52,848 nt of DNA from Actinomycetota bacterium. GTDB taxonomy: Bacteria > Actinomycetota > Actinomycetes > S36-B12 > UBA5976. Below the pieces are notes generated by a model. It saw nothing but the letters and a program-made list of their open reading frames with translations. It searched no databases and was not told the origin of the DNA. The stretch spans positions 1-52,848 of the forward strand of contig RFTJ01000008.1 in NCBI GenBank assembly GCA_009923495.1, in the 5' to 3' direction. Each line of letters starts with the position of its first letter. The first letter of the stretch is position 1. The translations under genes and the position numbers were made by a program. Positions 9,404 to 17,578 of the stretch are shown here, piece after piece.

Positions 9404-9435
9404 GGTGTGGGTGCGGGTATTCTCGTACCCACACC
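9404..9435 (+). promoter_or_regulatory. malE-malF intercistronic hairpin (first operon)
   Basis: A 12-bp stem (9404-9415 with 9424-9435, one G-T pair) with an 8-base loop, located 28 bases after the malE stop. No poly-T run follows directly, so it may be a leaky terminator or an mRNA 3'-end stabiliser that makes more binding protein than permease. This role is known for malE-malF regions in other bacteria and is inferred here. Confidence 0.65.
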
Positions 9436-9474
9436 TACTAATAAAAAGTGTTTAAAATTCTGAGGGGTTTGTAA

Positions 9475-11016
9475 GTGTTTAAATTAGTCGCGCGGATTCT
9501 GGTTCTGGGCATTTTAGACGCACTTGCAATTGGCTCCATCCCACGAGTTTTAAGCCAAAAAGATTTATTGGTAACCATAGTTTTCTTTACCGTCTTCATT
9601 GGTTTAAACATTGTTTACTTCTGGCCAAAGGCAAAAGCCTCTCGCTGGCTAGCGCCCGGCACAACGCTACTTGCTATTTTCGTCATCATCCCAATCATTA
9701 TTAATGTGGTTCTGGCTGGAACAAATAATGCTACTGGCCATGAAGGAACACGCGAAGAAGCAATTACTGCGACGGTTGCCAGCTCTCTACAACAAAGTGA
9801 AGATGGTATTTATTACGATCAGCAAGCAGTATTTAAAGGTGACCAACTCGGCCTAATCTTGATAAATGCCCTATCTGGTGAAGTTTCATTCGGTACTTCC
9901 TCAGGAAATTCAATCATCGAAAATCCAAAGAAGCTAGCCGACGGTTCAATTGTCCCTCCCGAAGGCTGGACCGCTTACGGAACCTCTGATGCTGAGTTGC
10001 AAAAGCAAGTCGATTTTGTCACCGCTCAGCCAGGCGAGCAGTTCGCAATCCCAAATGGCAAAAATGAATTCATAGTTTGGGATGGAGCGAGTAATCCATA
10101 TAACGCTACGGCGCTTGTTATCTACGACAAGAAGAAGGATCGGCTAGTAGATACGACTAGCGGATACGTTTACGGTGAGACTAATGGCTCGTTCGTTGGC
10201 CCCAATGGCGAAGACATGACACGCGACGAGTCCTGGGTTGGATGGCAAACTTGGATAGGCATTGGAAACTTCACCAAGATATTTTCCGATCAAGACATTA
10301 GATCCGCATTCATGAAGATCTTGCTGTGGAATATCGCCTATGCAATCTTGGCAGTTGTTACCTCATTTGTTATTGGCTTGTTCCTCGCATTAACACTCAA
10401 CCACCCACGCATGAAGTTTCGTCGTTCAATGCGCTCCCTACTAATTATTCCGTATGCAGTTCCTGGAATTGTTGCAGTATCTGTCTGGGCGGGCTTGCTC
10501 AATGATGACTACGGGTTCATCAATGGAGTGTTCGGGACAAACATCAGATGGCTACTCGACCCAACTTGGGCCAAGGTTTCAGTCTTGCTGGTCAACCTTT
10601 GGATGGCTTTCCCTTACTTTTTCTTGATAACCACTGGAGCGCTACAAGCTATTCCAGCAGAACTATCTGAGGCTGCTGAAGTTGATGGCGCTCGACCAAG
10701 CCAGATACTGACTCGGATCAAAATGCCTTTACTTATGGTGGCCTTGACCCCCTTGATGATTGGTTCACTTGCTTACAATTTCAACAACTTTATGAACATC
10801 TATCTGCTCACCGGGGGAGGGCCGTTCACTGGCAATGACCCCAATGCTGGCGATACCGACATTTTGCTCAGTTACACCTGGAAAATGGCTTTCAATTCTG
10901 GCTCTGGCCAACAATTTGGTTTGGCTTGCGCGATTTCAGTACTTATATTCTTCTTCATCGCGCCAATTTCCATTTACGGATTTAAGCGTGCTCAATCGTT
11001 AGAGAATTTGAGCTAG
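9475..11016 (+). CDS. malF: Maltodextrin ABC transporter permease MalF (first copy)
   Basis: Inner-membrane permease, 513 residues, GTG start with GAGGGG 8 bases upstream. Membrane helices lie at the N-terminus (residues ~5-75). They are followed by a large extracytoplasmic loop (about 75-260), equivalent to the MalF P2 domain and containing IYDKKKDRLVDTTSGYVYGE. The binding-protein-dependent transport core follows, with the EAA loop EAAEVDGARPSQILTRIKMP that docks the ATPase. The last helix ends near the C-terminus. It is followed by malG, whose likely ATG start lies 9 bases beyond the malF stop. It should pair with MalG (11026) to form the channel for the MalE at 8161. No ATPase gene is in the window, so a MalK/MsmK-type subunit encoded elsewhere must serve it. 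Confidence 0.94.
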   Translation: MFKLVARILVLGILDALAIGSIPRVLSQKDLLVTIVFFTVFIGLNIVYFWPKAKASRWLAPGTTLLAIFVIIPIIINVVLAGTNNATGHEGTREEAITATVASSLQQSEDGIYYDQQAVFKGDQLGLILINALSGEVSFGTSSGNSIIENPKKLADGSIVPPEGWTAYGTSDAELQKQVDFVTAQPGEQFAIPNGKNEFIVWDGASNPYNATALVIYDKKKDRLVDTTSGYVYGETNGSFVGPNGEDMTRDESWVGWQTWIGIGNFTKIFSDQDIRSAFMKILLWNIAYAILAVVTSFVIGLFLALTLNHPRMKFRRSMRSLLIIPYAVPGIVAVSVWAGLLNDDYGFINGVFGTNIRWLLDPTWAKVSVLLVNLWMAFPYFFLITTGALQAIPAELSEAAEVDGARPSQILTRIKMPLLMVALTPLMIGSLAYNFNNFMNIYLLTGGGPFTGNDPNAGDTDILLSYTWKMAFNSGSGQQFGLACAISVLIFFFIAPISIYGFKRAQSLENLS

Positions 11017-11025
11017 GGGGAAGTG

Positions 11026-11985
11026 ATGGCAACTACAACTAATGCTCGTTTGGTAGCAAAAAAATCGTCTACTAAGCCTTTTATCAGCCTGAATCAACGA
11101 GGAACGATTTGGTGGCGTTACATTATTGGGCTAGTAGCCATTTGCTTCTCACTTTTTCCAGTTTTATTCGTGGTGTCTACTGCTTTTAATTCCCTCGGCA
11201 TTCTTGATGGTACCCACCTATTGCCTAAGCAGTTTGGCTTAGATAATTTCCGCCACTTGTTCATTGATTTCAACGATCCAAATAGTGACCCTTCGCTTCC
11301 GGCATCGCATCCACCGTTTTGGTCTTGGTACCGAAATTCGCTTTTGCTTTCATTTACTGCCGCATTCTTGCAGGTAGTAATTGCTACTTACGCTGCATTC
11401 GCATTCAGCCGCCTGCGCTTTAAGGGTAGAAAAGCAACAATTAGCGGTTTGTTGATTATCCAGATGTTTCCGCAGGCTTTAGGTCTGGTTGCATTAATCA
11501 CCATCGCACAACGTATCGGCGCAATTTGGCCAGCAGTTGATCAGAATACCTATGCCGGCTTGCTACTTGTTTATTTAGGTGGCTCAATGGGATTCAATGC
11601 ATATCTGATTAAGGGTTACTTTGACACTATTTCAACAGAACTCGATGAAGCAGCTCTGCTGGATGGTGCAACAATCACCCAGATATTTTTCAAAATAATT
11701 TTGCCACTTTCAGCACCAATTTTGGCAGTGGTCGGATTACTCTCGTTCATAGGCTTAATAAACGACTTTTTGCTCGTTCAAACATTTTTAACTTTGACTG
11801 GTAGTGATGACACTCGTAACACATTAGCAACGGGGTTGCATACCCTAGTCGGAGATCCTCGATCGTCGAACTGGGGTGTTTTCGCTGCCGGCTCGCTGTT
11901 AGCGAGTATCCCGATGGTCGTGCTCTTCCAGTTCTTGCAGCGCTATATCGTAGGCGGCCTAACCTCTGGTTCGGTTAAAGGTTAA
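11026..11985 (+). CDS. malG: Maltodextrin ABC transporter permease MalG (first copy)
   Basis: Second permease subunit, 319 residues from ATG 11026. An alternative GTG at 11023 is possible, but AGGGGG (11015-11020) fits the ATG better. About six membrane helices are visible. The ATPase-docking EAA loop reads EAALLDGATITQIF, and the C-terminus is the typical QRYIVGGLTSGSVKG. It forms a unit with MalE and MalF immediately upstream. The reading frame is intact and close in sequence to the second copy at 26972. The operon appears to end here, since a ~200-base gap follows before the next gene. Confidence 0.94.
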   Translation: MATTTNARLVAKKSSTKPFISLNQRGTIWWRYIIGLVAICFSLFPVLFVVSTAFNSLGILDGTHLLPKQFGLDNFRHLFIDFNDPNSDPSLPASHPPFWSWYRNSLLLSFTAAFLQVVIATYAAFAFSRLRFKGRKATISGLLIIQMFPQALGLVALITIAQRIGAIWPAVDQNTYAGLLLVYLGGSMGFNAYLIKGYFDTISTELDEAALLDGATITQIFFKIILPLSAPILAVVGLLSFIGLINDFLLVQTFLTLTGSDDTRNTLATGLHTLVGDPRSSNWGVFAAGSLLASIPMVVLFQFLQRYIVGGLTSGSVKG

Positions 11986-12192
11986 TCGCCGAAGGCAGTC
12001 TCAGGTCTAGAAAGTGGCTTATTAGTCGTTGTCGGCTTGTCTGTAACGAAATCGTGACGGAAAATAGAAAATTTTTCGTTGATTTAGGGCAAATTCTGGG
12101 GATAGTCTTTAGCAATAGGCGATGCACGATTTAGCGAAAGAATCTTCATTCGATTGCTAATTGAGTTATCTCATCAGAAGGGGATATTTTCA
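11986..12192 (+). promoter_or_regulatory. AT-rich upstream region of the PUD-TIG gene
   Basis: A 207-base gap without a protein-like ORF. It contains TGTAACGAAATCGTGACG (about 12050) and an AT-rich stretch around 12060-12120, with a possible weak promoter TTGATT (about 12078) followed by ATAGTC-like bases. Probably the promoter region of the gene at 12193. No clear operator or terminator was found. Confidence 0.35.
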
Positions 12193-15100
12193 GTGTCCAA
12201 GTTCATCAAGTTTTCGACTAAATTACTTGTAACAATTCTGGCCATCGGTTCTTTGTCTTCGACCGTGCCAGCAAGTGCTGCACAAAGTGGGGACTTGACT
12301 GTGACCATGCACTATGCACGCCAAGCTGGTGACTTCACGGGACGCTATGCCTGGGTTTGGTACACCGGCACGAATGCTTCTGGAACTTTCGGCGGCACTG
12401 GCGTCATACCAGTAGGTTCAGGTTCGGCTTGGGTCCCAGTCAACAACGCAGGTATTGATTCCTACGGCGCCGTTTCAACCTTTACCTTAACTGGCGCTGC
12501 TAACATCGACCGCTTTGGTGTAATTGAGTGCTCTACAAACTCATGGACAAACAATTGTGGTCGCGATTTGGCAAGTAATACCGATCGTTTTTTCAACGTG
12601 CAAGGTTTAACTTCTGAAGTCTGGCTACGTTCGGGTTCATCAGCCACAGCCGACACAACGATTTATACTTCTGATTCCCTCTCGCCAAGCCCATCGGCAA
12701 CTCAAACTTTAAAAATTCATTACAACCGTACTGACGGCAATTACAGCGGCTGGAAACTTTACCTTGGCAGCGAAAGTAAAGTTATGCCATCCACTTTTTG
12801 GGTGAGTCCTAAAACCTATGACTTTGATGCCACAAGCCCAGCCGGTTACACAGTTGGTTCGGATCAATTTGGCGCATTCATTGAAACTACGTTGCCTTAC
12901 TACGCTGGGCAAACGAAAACATTAAACATGATTGTGTACTCACTTGCTGCCGATGGCGTCACGTGGGTCAAAGACGGCGGAAATGTTGATGGCCACCGGT
13001 ATCTTTCAGTGGATACCAGCGGAACTACCAGTGCTTGGCTAGTCTCGGGTGACACAACTGGAAACGCTGCTTTTGCAACAGATCCTGGCAACATTAGTGG
13101 CACTCCTACGCCAACACCGACGCCAACTGATACAACAACTCCAACAGCACCAGCAATCACATCGCTTAGCGTTACATCGGCTTCTGCTGGCGATGAAGTC
13201 ACAATTTTTGGAACTGATCTTCAGGTAGACCCAAACTCGCCAACCGTTACTGTTGGCGGTTTCGCAGCTAACGTGAACGCAAGCTCGACTAGTGCAGTGT
13301 CATTCATTGTCCCCGGTGGCCTTGCGGCAGGAGATGTTTCTGTCACTGTCACAACGGACTCAGGAACCTCAAATTCTGCAGCGCTAACAATTGTTGACAG
13401 TACAAACCCAAGTGGCCCGACCATCGATTCCTTTAGCCCCGAATCAGCTCATGCTGGGGATGTAGTAGTAATTAACGGTAGCGGCCTTTTGGATGGCGTT
13501 GTTTCTATTGATGGCATTGAAACACCTCTTGAGGCAGTTTCTGGTGACACTGTGATTACCTTCACTCTGCCTGCCGATCTTGCTACCGGTGCTTACTTAA
13601 TTCGTGTTACGACAGCTTCGGGCTCAACAGTTGCGGGATACACAGTTCTTCCTGCTGCGCCAACAGTTTCTTCGGTTACTGATTTGCAAGACAACCCAAT
13701 CACTGAGGTAACCGCGGGTGACGTTGTGAAAATTGTTGGAACAAACTTGTCAACTACTTCCAGTGTCAATTTCTCGGGTGTAGAAGCTGATCTAACTGGA
13801 GTCGGAGTCATCATCACAGACACCTCAATTACGGTTATTGTTCCTGAGTCAATTTCTGGCGTGGTTACGGTTAGCACACCAGGAGGTACAGCCACCAGCC
13901 CGCCGTTAACTTTTCTGAATGTTGCAGCTCCAGTTATAGACTTAGTCGATCCAGCAAGTGCCATTGAAGGTGACGTTTTAACAATTACTGGCTCACATCT
14001 TTTAGGTGCCACAGTAACGATAGGTGGGGTGTCAGCAGCAGTCCTGCAGGCAACCGCTTCAATTGTTACTGCCATAATGCCTTATGGAGTCACCTCGGGC
14101 GAGACAACAGTTGTTGTTAATACAGAGGGCGGTAGCGCAAGTGGCTTTCTAACAGCGCTTGATTCACCTAGCCCGATTATCAGTGAAGTCAGTCCAATTT
14201 CTGGTGCTCCCGGTGACGCAATTACCGTAACCGGAAAATACTTCATCCCACAAACAGGCTCAAGTGCAATTGTCTTGCTGGGCAACTTGCCGGCAAATGT
14301 GCTGTCGGCAACAACAACATCAATTACTTTTGAGGTGCCAGCTGGCTTAGCTCCAGGTGAGTATATTTTGGATATTGCTAATCTCGCTGGTTCAGTCACG
14401 ACTGCGTTTTCGGTAACTGAAGGCGTAAATCCGACACCAACAGATACACCGACACCAACAGATACACCAACACCAACAGACAGTCCGGGCGTTGACCCAG
14501 TCGTATCACTTGTTCTGCCACAGACCGTGCAAGCGGGAGATGTAATTACCATTCTGGGCACAAACTTTGGCAATAACCCAGTGGTAACAGTAGGTGGCCA
14601 AGAGACAACCGTGATTGATTGTGGCGGCTTCGCCTTCAATCCAAATGGAACATTTGATCCAGACTTTAACAATTGTGACGGACACTCAATCCTCATCTTG
14701 GTTCCAGAAGGATTGCCGGTAGGTTCAGCCGAAATTCTAATTAGTTGGGACAACCAAAAGACTGCCTCAACCAGTGTCGGCATCGTTGCCGACCCACCTT
14801 CAATTGACGGATTTAGTGATCAAAGCGGCAAAGCAGGAGATGTTGTCACAATTTATGGTGCTCACTTAACTGAAATCTCATCAGTGACATTTGATGGCGA
14901 TGGGGTATCTGGTTCAGTTACTGCAGATTTAACTGATTCCAATTATGTTGCTAATCCAGATGGCTCATCGGTCACGGTGACTGTTCCGGCTGGGTCAAGT
15001 ACCGGAACGATTACTGTAACGACTTTCAGTGGTATCGCGACAAGCGAAGACACCTATGAAGTTCTGCCAGCACCTACCATTGATTCACTCAGCTCAACTA

Positions 15101-16098
15101 GTGGAATTCCTGGTGATGTCATCACCATCTACGGAACCAATCTTGATAGTGTCCTGTCGGTCACTTTTAATGGAATCGAAGCTGATTTAACCGACTTCAA
15201 CACCGTAGTAGCTGAAGATGGATCGAGCATTTCTGTTGTTGTTCCAGAGGGAGCCGCAACCGGAAATGTCTCAGTCACTACCAGCGGTGGCTCAGCGGTT
15301 TCCGCTGATGTCTTTAGTTTGGCTTCAGCGCCTGAAATTCTCTCCTTGAGTTCTTTGATGGGCAAAGAAGGCTCAGTTCTATCAATTAGCGGTTCAAATC
15401 TAGGCGGCTTAGTCTCCGTCTCATTCGATGGCGACGAAGACAGCTCACCAGTCCTAGCCGATCTAACCGATCCACTTACAAAGATGACAGACTCACAAGT
15501 TGTTGTGGTCGTACCAGTTGGTGCCACTTCCGGAACCATCACTTTGACAGCTGCCGGTGGCGTAGCGACTTCCGATGATGTTTATGAAATCGTTTCGCCA
15601 CCCGTTGTTACCTGGATGAGCGACACTTCGTTAAAGCCGGGTAGCACATTGACAATGCGTGGTTCAGGATTTACTTGGGCTAAAGTTCGGGTCAGAGGAG
15701 TGCTGGCAACGGTTTCTGCAAGTTCCACAGATACTCAGCTCAAGATTACCGTTCCGCAGCTTGGCCCAGGACGCACAACTCTGGTTATTACGACTCCAGG
15801 TGGCGTAGTTACCAGGCAGGTGTCCATTTCAACTCCAGCCCCAATAATCAAGTCATTCACCCAGAGCGCCTCTAAGAAGCGTGGCGTTGGAACTGTAACC
15901 GTAATCGGTCGCAATCTAATTGGCGCTGTCGTGAAAGTTGGTAATGTGACTGTGAAGTTACGACCTGGTGCATCCTCAACCAAGTTTACTTTCACCCTGC
16001 CAAAGCGGGCAGCGGTGACAGCTAAGGGTATTTTCACTGTCACAACCGATGGTGGGGTAGTCAAGAGCAAGGCAGCCCTCAAGGTCACTGCCAAGTAG
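12193..16098 (+). CDS. Giant secreted starch-binding protein: two PUD/CBM41-like domains plus ~11 IPT/TIG domains
   Basis: 1301 residues from GTG 12193; AAGGGG at 12178-12183 supports this start over an upstream in-frame TTG at 12154. A signal peptide (to about residue 30, ending VPASAA) is followed by two PUD-like modules (TMHYARQAGDF near residue 36 and KIHYNRTDGNYSGW near 175). A PTPTPTPTD linker follows, then about eleven IPT/TIG domains with the pattern APTIDSLSSTSGIPGDVITIYG. A second PTDTPTPTD linker lies in the middle. No glycosidase motif is present, and there is no LPXTG, no C-terminal membrane helix and no lipobox. It sits between malEFG and the amylase genes. PUD domains bind alpha-glucans in pullulanases, so a role in holding starch at the cell or in the matrix is a reasonable inference, but attachment to the cell is unexplained. 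Confidence 0.85.
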   Translation: MSKFIKFSTKLLVTILAIGSLSSTVPASAAQSGDLTVTMHYARQAGDFTGRYAWVWYTGTNASGTFGGTGVIPVGSGSAWVPVNNAGIDSYGAVSTFTLTGAANIDRFGVIECSTNSWTNNCGRDLASNTDRFFNVQGLTSEVWLRSGSSATADTTIYTSDSLSPSPSATQTLKIHYNRTDGNYSGWKLYLGSESKVMPSTFWVSPKTYDFDATSPAGYTVGSDQFGAFIETTLPYYAGQTKTLNMIVYSLAADGVTWVKDGGNVDGHRYLSVDTSGTTSAWLVSGDTTGNAAFATDPGNISGTPTPTPTPTDTTTPTAPAITSLSVTSASAGDEVTIFGTDLQVDPNSPTVTVGGFAANVNASSTSAVSFIVPGGLAAGDVSVTVTTDSGTSNSAALTIVDSTNPSGPTIDSFSPESAHAGDVVVINGSGLLDGVVSIDGIETPLEAVSGDTVITFTLPADLATGAYLIRVTTASGSTVAGYTVLPAAPTVSSVTDLQDNPITEVTAGDVVKIVGTNLSTTSSVNFSGVEADLTGVGVIITDTSITVIVPESISGVVTVSTPGGTATSPPLTFLNVAAPVIDLVDPASAIEGDVLTITGSHLLGATVTIGGVSAAVLQATASIVTAIMPYGVTSGETTVVVNTEGGSASGFLTALDSPSPIISEVSPISGAPGDAITVTGKYFIPQTGSSAIVLLGNLPANVLSATTTSITFEVPAGLAPGEYILDIANLAGSVTTAFSVTEGVNPTPTDTPTPTDTPTPTDSPGVDPVVSLVLPQTVQAGDVITILGTNFGNNPVVTVGGQETTVIDCGGFAFNPNGTFDPDFNNCDGHSILILVPEGLPVGSAEILISWDNQKTASTSVGIVADPPSIDGFSDQSGKAGDVVTIYGAHLTEISSVTFDGDGVSGSVTADLTDSNYVANPDGSSVTVTVPAGSSTGTITVTTFSGIATSEDTYEVLPAPTIDSLSSTSGIPGDVITIYGTNLDSVLSVTFNGIEADLTDFNTVVAEDGSSISVVVPEGAATGNVSVTTSGGSAVSADVFSLASAPEILSLSSLMGKEGSVLSISGSNLGGLVSVSFDGDEDSSPVLADLTDPLTKMTDSQVVVVVPVGATSGTITLTAAGGVATSDDVYEIVSPPVVTWMSDTSLKPGSTLTMRGSGFTWAKVRVRGVLATVSASSTDTQLKITVPQLGPGRTTLVITTPGGVVTRQVSISTPAPIIKSFTQSASKKRGVGTVTVIGRNLIGAVVKVGNVTVKLRPGASSTKFTFTLPKRAAVTAKGIFTVTTDGGVVKSKAALKVTAK
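14431..14484 (+). repeat. Three 18-bp tandem repeats coding for a PTPTDT linker
   Basis: Units at 14431-14448, 14449-14466 (identical) and 14467-14484 (diverged) encode the threonine/proline linker in the PUD-TIG protein. Such repeats can change copy number without breaking the frame. Confidence 0.85.
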
Positions 16099-16126
16099 TG
16101 TAGGTAGGGTAACTCCTACCTACACT
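16097..16126 (+). terminator. Hairpin overlapping the stop codon of the PUD-TIG gene
   Basis: A perfect 12-bp stem (16097-16108 with 16115-16126) with a 6-base loop. It starts inside the TAG stop (16096-16098) and ends just before the ribosome-binding site of the next gene. It has no T-run, so it may be a weak terminator or mRNA-protecting hairpin between 12193 and the glycosidase fragments. Confidence 0.6.
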
Positions 16127-16143
16127 CAACGAGGTAATTCACT

Positions 16144-16629
16144 GTGCGTAATACCGACTTGATTCATCACGATGGATCTGACCTTTATTTAAGTAACTCC
16201 CACCCGAAGCTGGGCGAGACGGTAAAGCTGTACCTTCGTATTCCCAGTGAATTAACGCCAACAGTGGTTGCATTGCGGCAGGTGCGAGATGGCGAGCCGG
16301 TAGCGAATCTTGCTAAGCAAGTATCATCACCTTTCCCGGGCGATTCTGATAATTGGTATGAGGCCGAGTGCCTGGTGCATAACCCACGCACGAATTATCG
16401 CTGGCTGATTAGCGGCGGCAATGTTGGCTATGGCTGGCTCACTCAACTTGGCTGGGTTGATCATGACGTTAATGATGCCGCTGATTTTGTAATTACGCCG
16501 CATAAGCAAATTGCTGATTGGGCACGGCGTTCGACTATTTATCAAATATTTCCAGATCGCTTTGCCAGTTCAGGACGAGAATATGAAGTTCCGGCCTGGG
16601 CAGTAGCGAGAAACTGGGATCAACTATGA
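16144..16629 (+). pseudogene. Intracellular alpha-glycosidase (GH13), N-terminal fragment
   Basis: GTG 16144 with GAGGT 9 bases upstream opens 161 residues and has no signal peptide. It begins like cytoplasmic actinobacterial GH13 maltodextrin glycosidases: an N-terminal beta domain, then RSTIYQIFPDRFASSG, which starts the barrel, then WAVARNWDQL before TGA 16627-16629. In complete relatives this position leads into the GGDL and DxxxNH barrel segments; here those are absent. The rest of the gene resumes in the +2 frame from about 16622. By comparison with what I know of the family (about 600 residues), roughly 120-170 residues are lost at the junction. Either a true deletion made a pseudogene, or an assembly dropped a segment. 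Confidence 0.8.
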
Positions 16630-17578
16630 GTCGGAAGCTCTGCGTGAACGATTAATTACTGGAACTGACAGCGTCATCCGCAAGTGGTTGCGGGCCCCTT
16701 ACAACCTAGATGGTTGGCGGGTTGATGTGGCAAACATGTCTGGACGCCTTGGCACATTAGACATGACCAAGGAAGTTGCCCGATTGACTCGCGAAGCAGT
16801 GTCACTCGAAGGCCCAGACAAGATTTTGATTGGCGAGCACAACCATGATTCAGGGCCTGATCTTGATGGCGATGGCTGGTACGGAAACATGAATTACACT
16901 GCATTTCGTAATCCTGCATTGATGTGGCTCGTTGCTGACTCAATGACCAACATCGAAGAGTTAGATTACGCCAAGGTACCCCAGGGCATAATTCCACAGG
17001 TTTCTGCAGAAGAAATGTTGAAAGTTATTCGCCAGTATTCTTCACGAATGCCGTGGCGCAGCTACTGCTCAAGTTGGAATTTATTGAGTAGCCATGATTC
17101 GCCGAGAGTTCGGTCAATTGTTGGTTCCCGGGGTCGACAAATTGCTGCTGCCACATTAATGACCACCTTTCCAGGCACGCCAATGATCTTTGCGGGCGAC
17201 GAATTAGGGGCACAAGGACTCTGGGGCGAGGATTCGCGCACAACCCACCCATGGCATTTGCAGGACAAATGGGACATCGACCTACTCGATTCCTACAGAT
17301 TGCTAAATAGATTGCGTACCAGTAGTGAAGCGCTCGCCTATGGCGGGTTGCGGATTATTTTTGCAACTGACGATGTGTTGGCGTACCTGCGCGAAATAAA
17401 AGAGGAGCGAATTTTCGCAGTTATCGCGCGTGAGCCAGCAGGTGAAGTTGAAATCACACTTCCAACATGGAGCTTTACTCAAGTTGAAGCACTATTTGGT
17501 TTTAGTGCTAAGCATTCAGGGAAGACTGTCACGGTTAACATCGACTCTGCAGGTGGGGGAATTTGGCGATTGTCATGA
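16622..17578 (+). pseudogene. Intracellular alpha-glycosidase (GH13), C-terminal fragment
   Basis: The +2 frame from 16622 reads NYESEALRERLITGTDSVIR, then KWLRAPYNLDGWRVDVANMS. This is the standard approach to the catalytic nucleophile in cytoplasmic GH13 maltodextrin glycosidases. The general-acid segment LIGEHNHDSGPDL and region IV SSHDSPRVRS follow, then a C-terminal beta domain. An ATG at 16688 could start a shorter product, but that protein would lack half the barrel. The stop TGA 17576-17578 overlaps the ATG of the secreted amylase (ATGA), which indicates that the two were translated together. It was probably one gene with the fragment at 16144. It is the only cytoplasmic maltodextrin-hydrolysing enzyme in the window. 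Confidence 0.8.

Noticed and set aside
14431-14484. CRISPR-like short tandem repeats
   Set aside because: The repeats are directly adjacent without spacers and encode a PT linker in frame.
14082-14783. Long minus-strand ORF (233 residues) opposite the PUD-TIG gene
   Set aside because: Another shadow of the repetitive TIG and PT-linker coding sequence.
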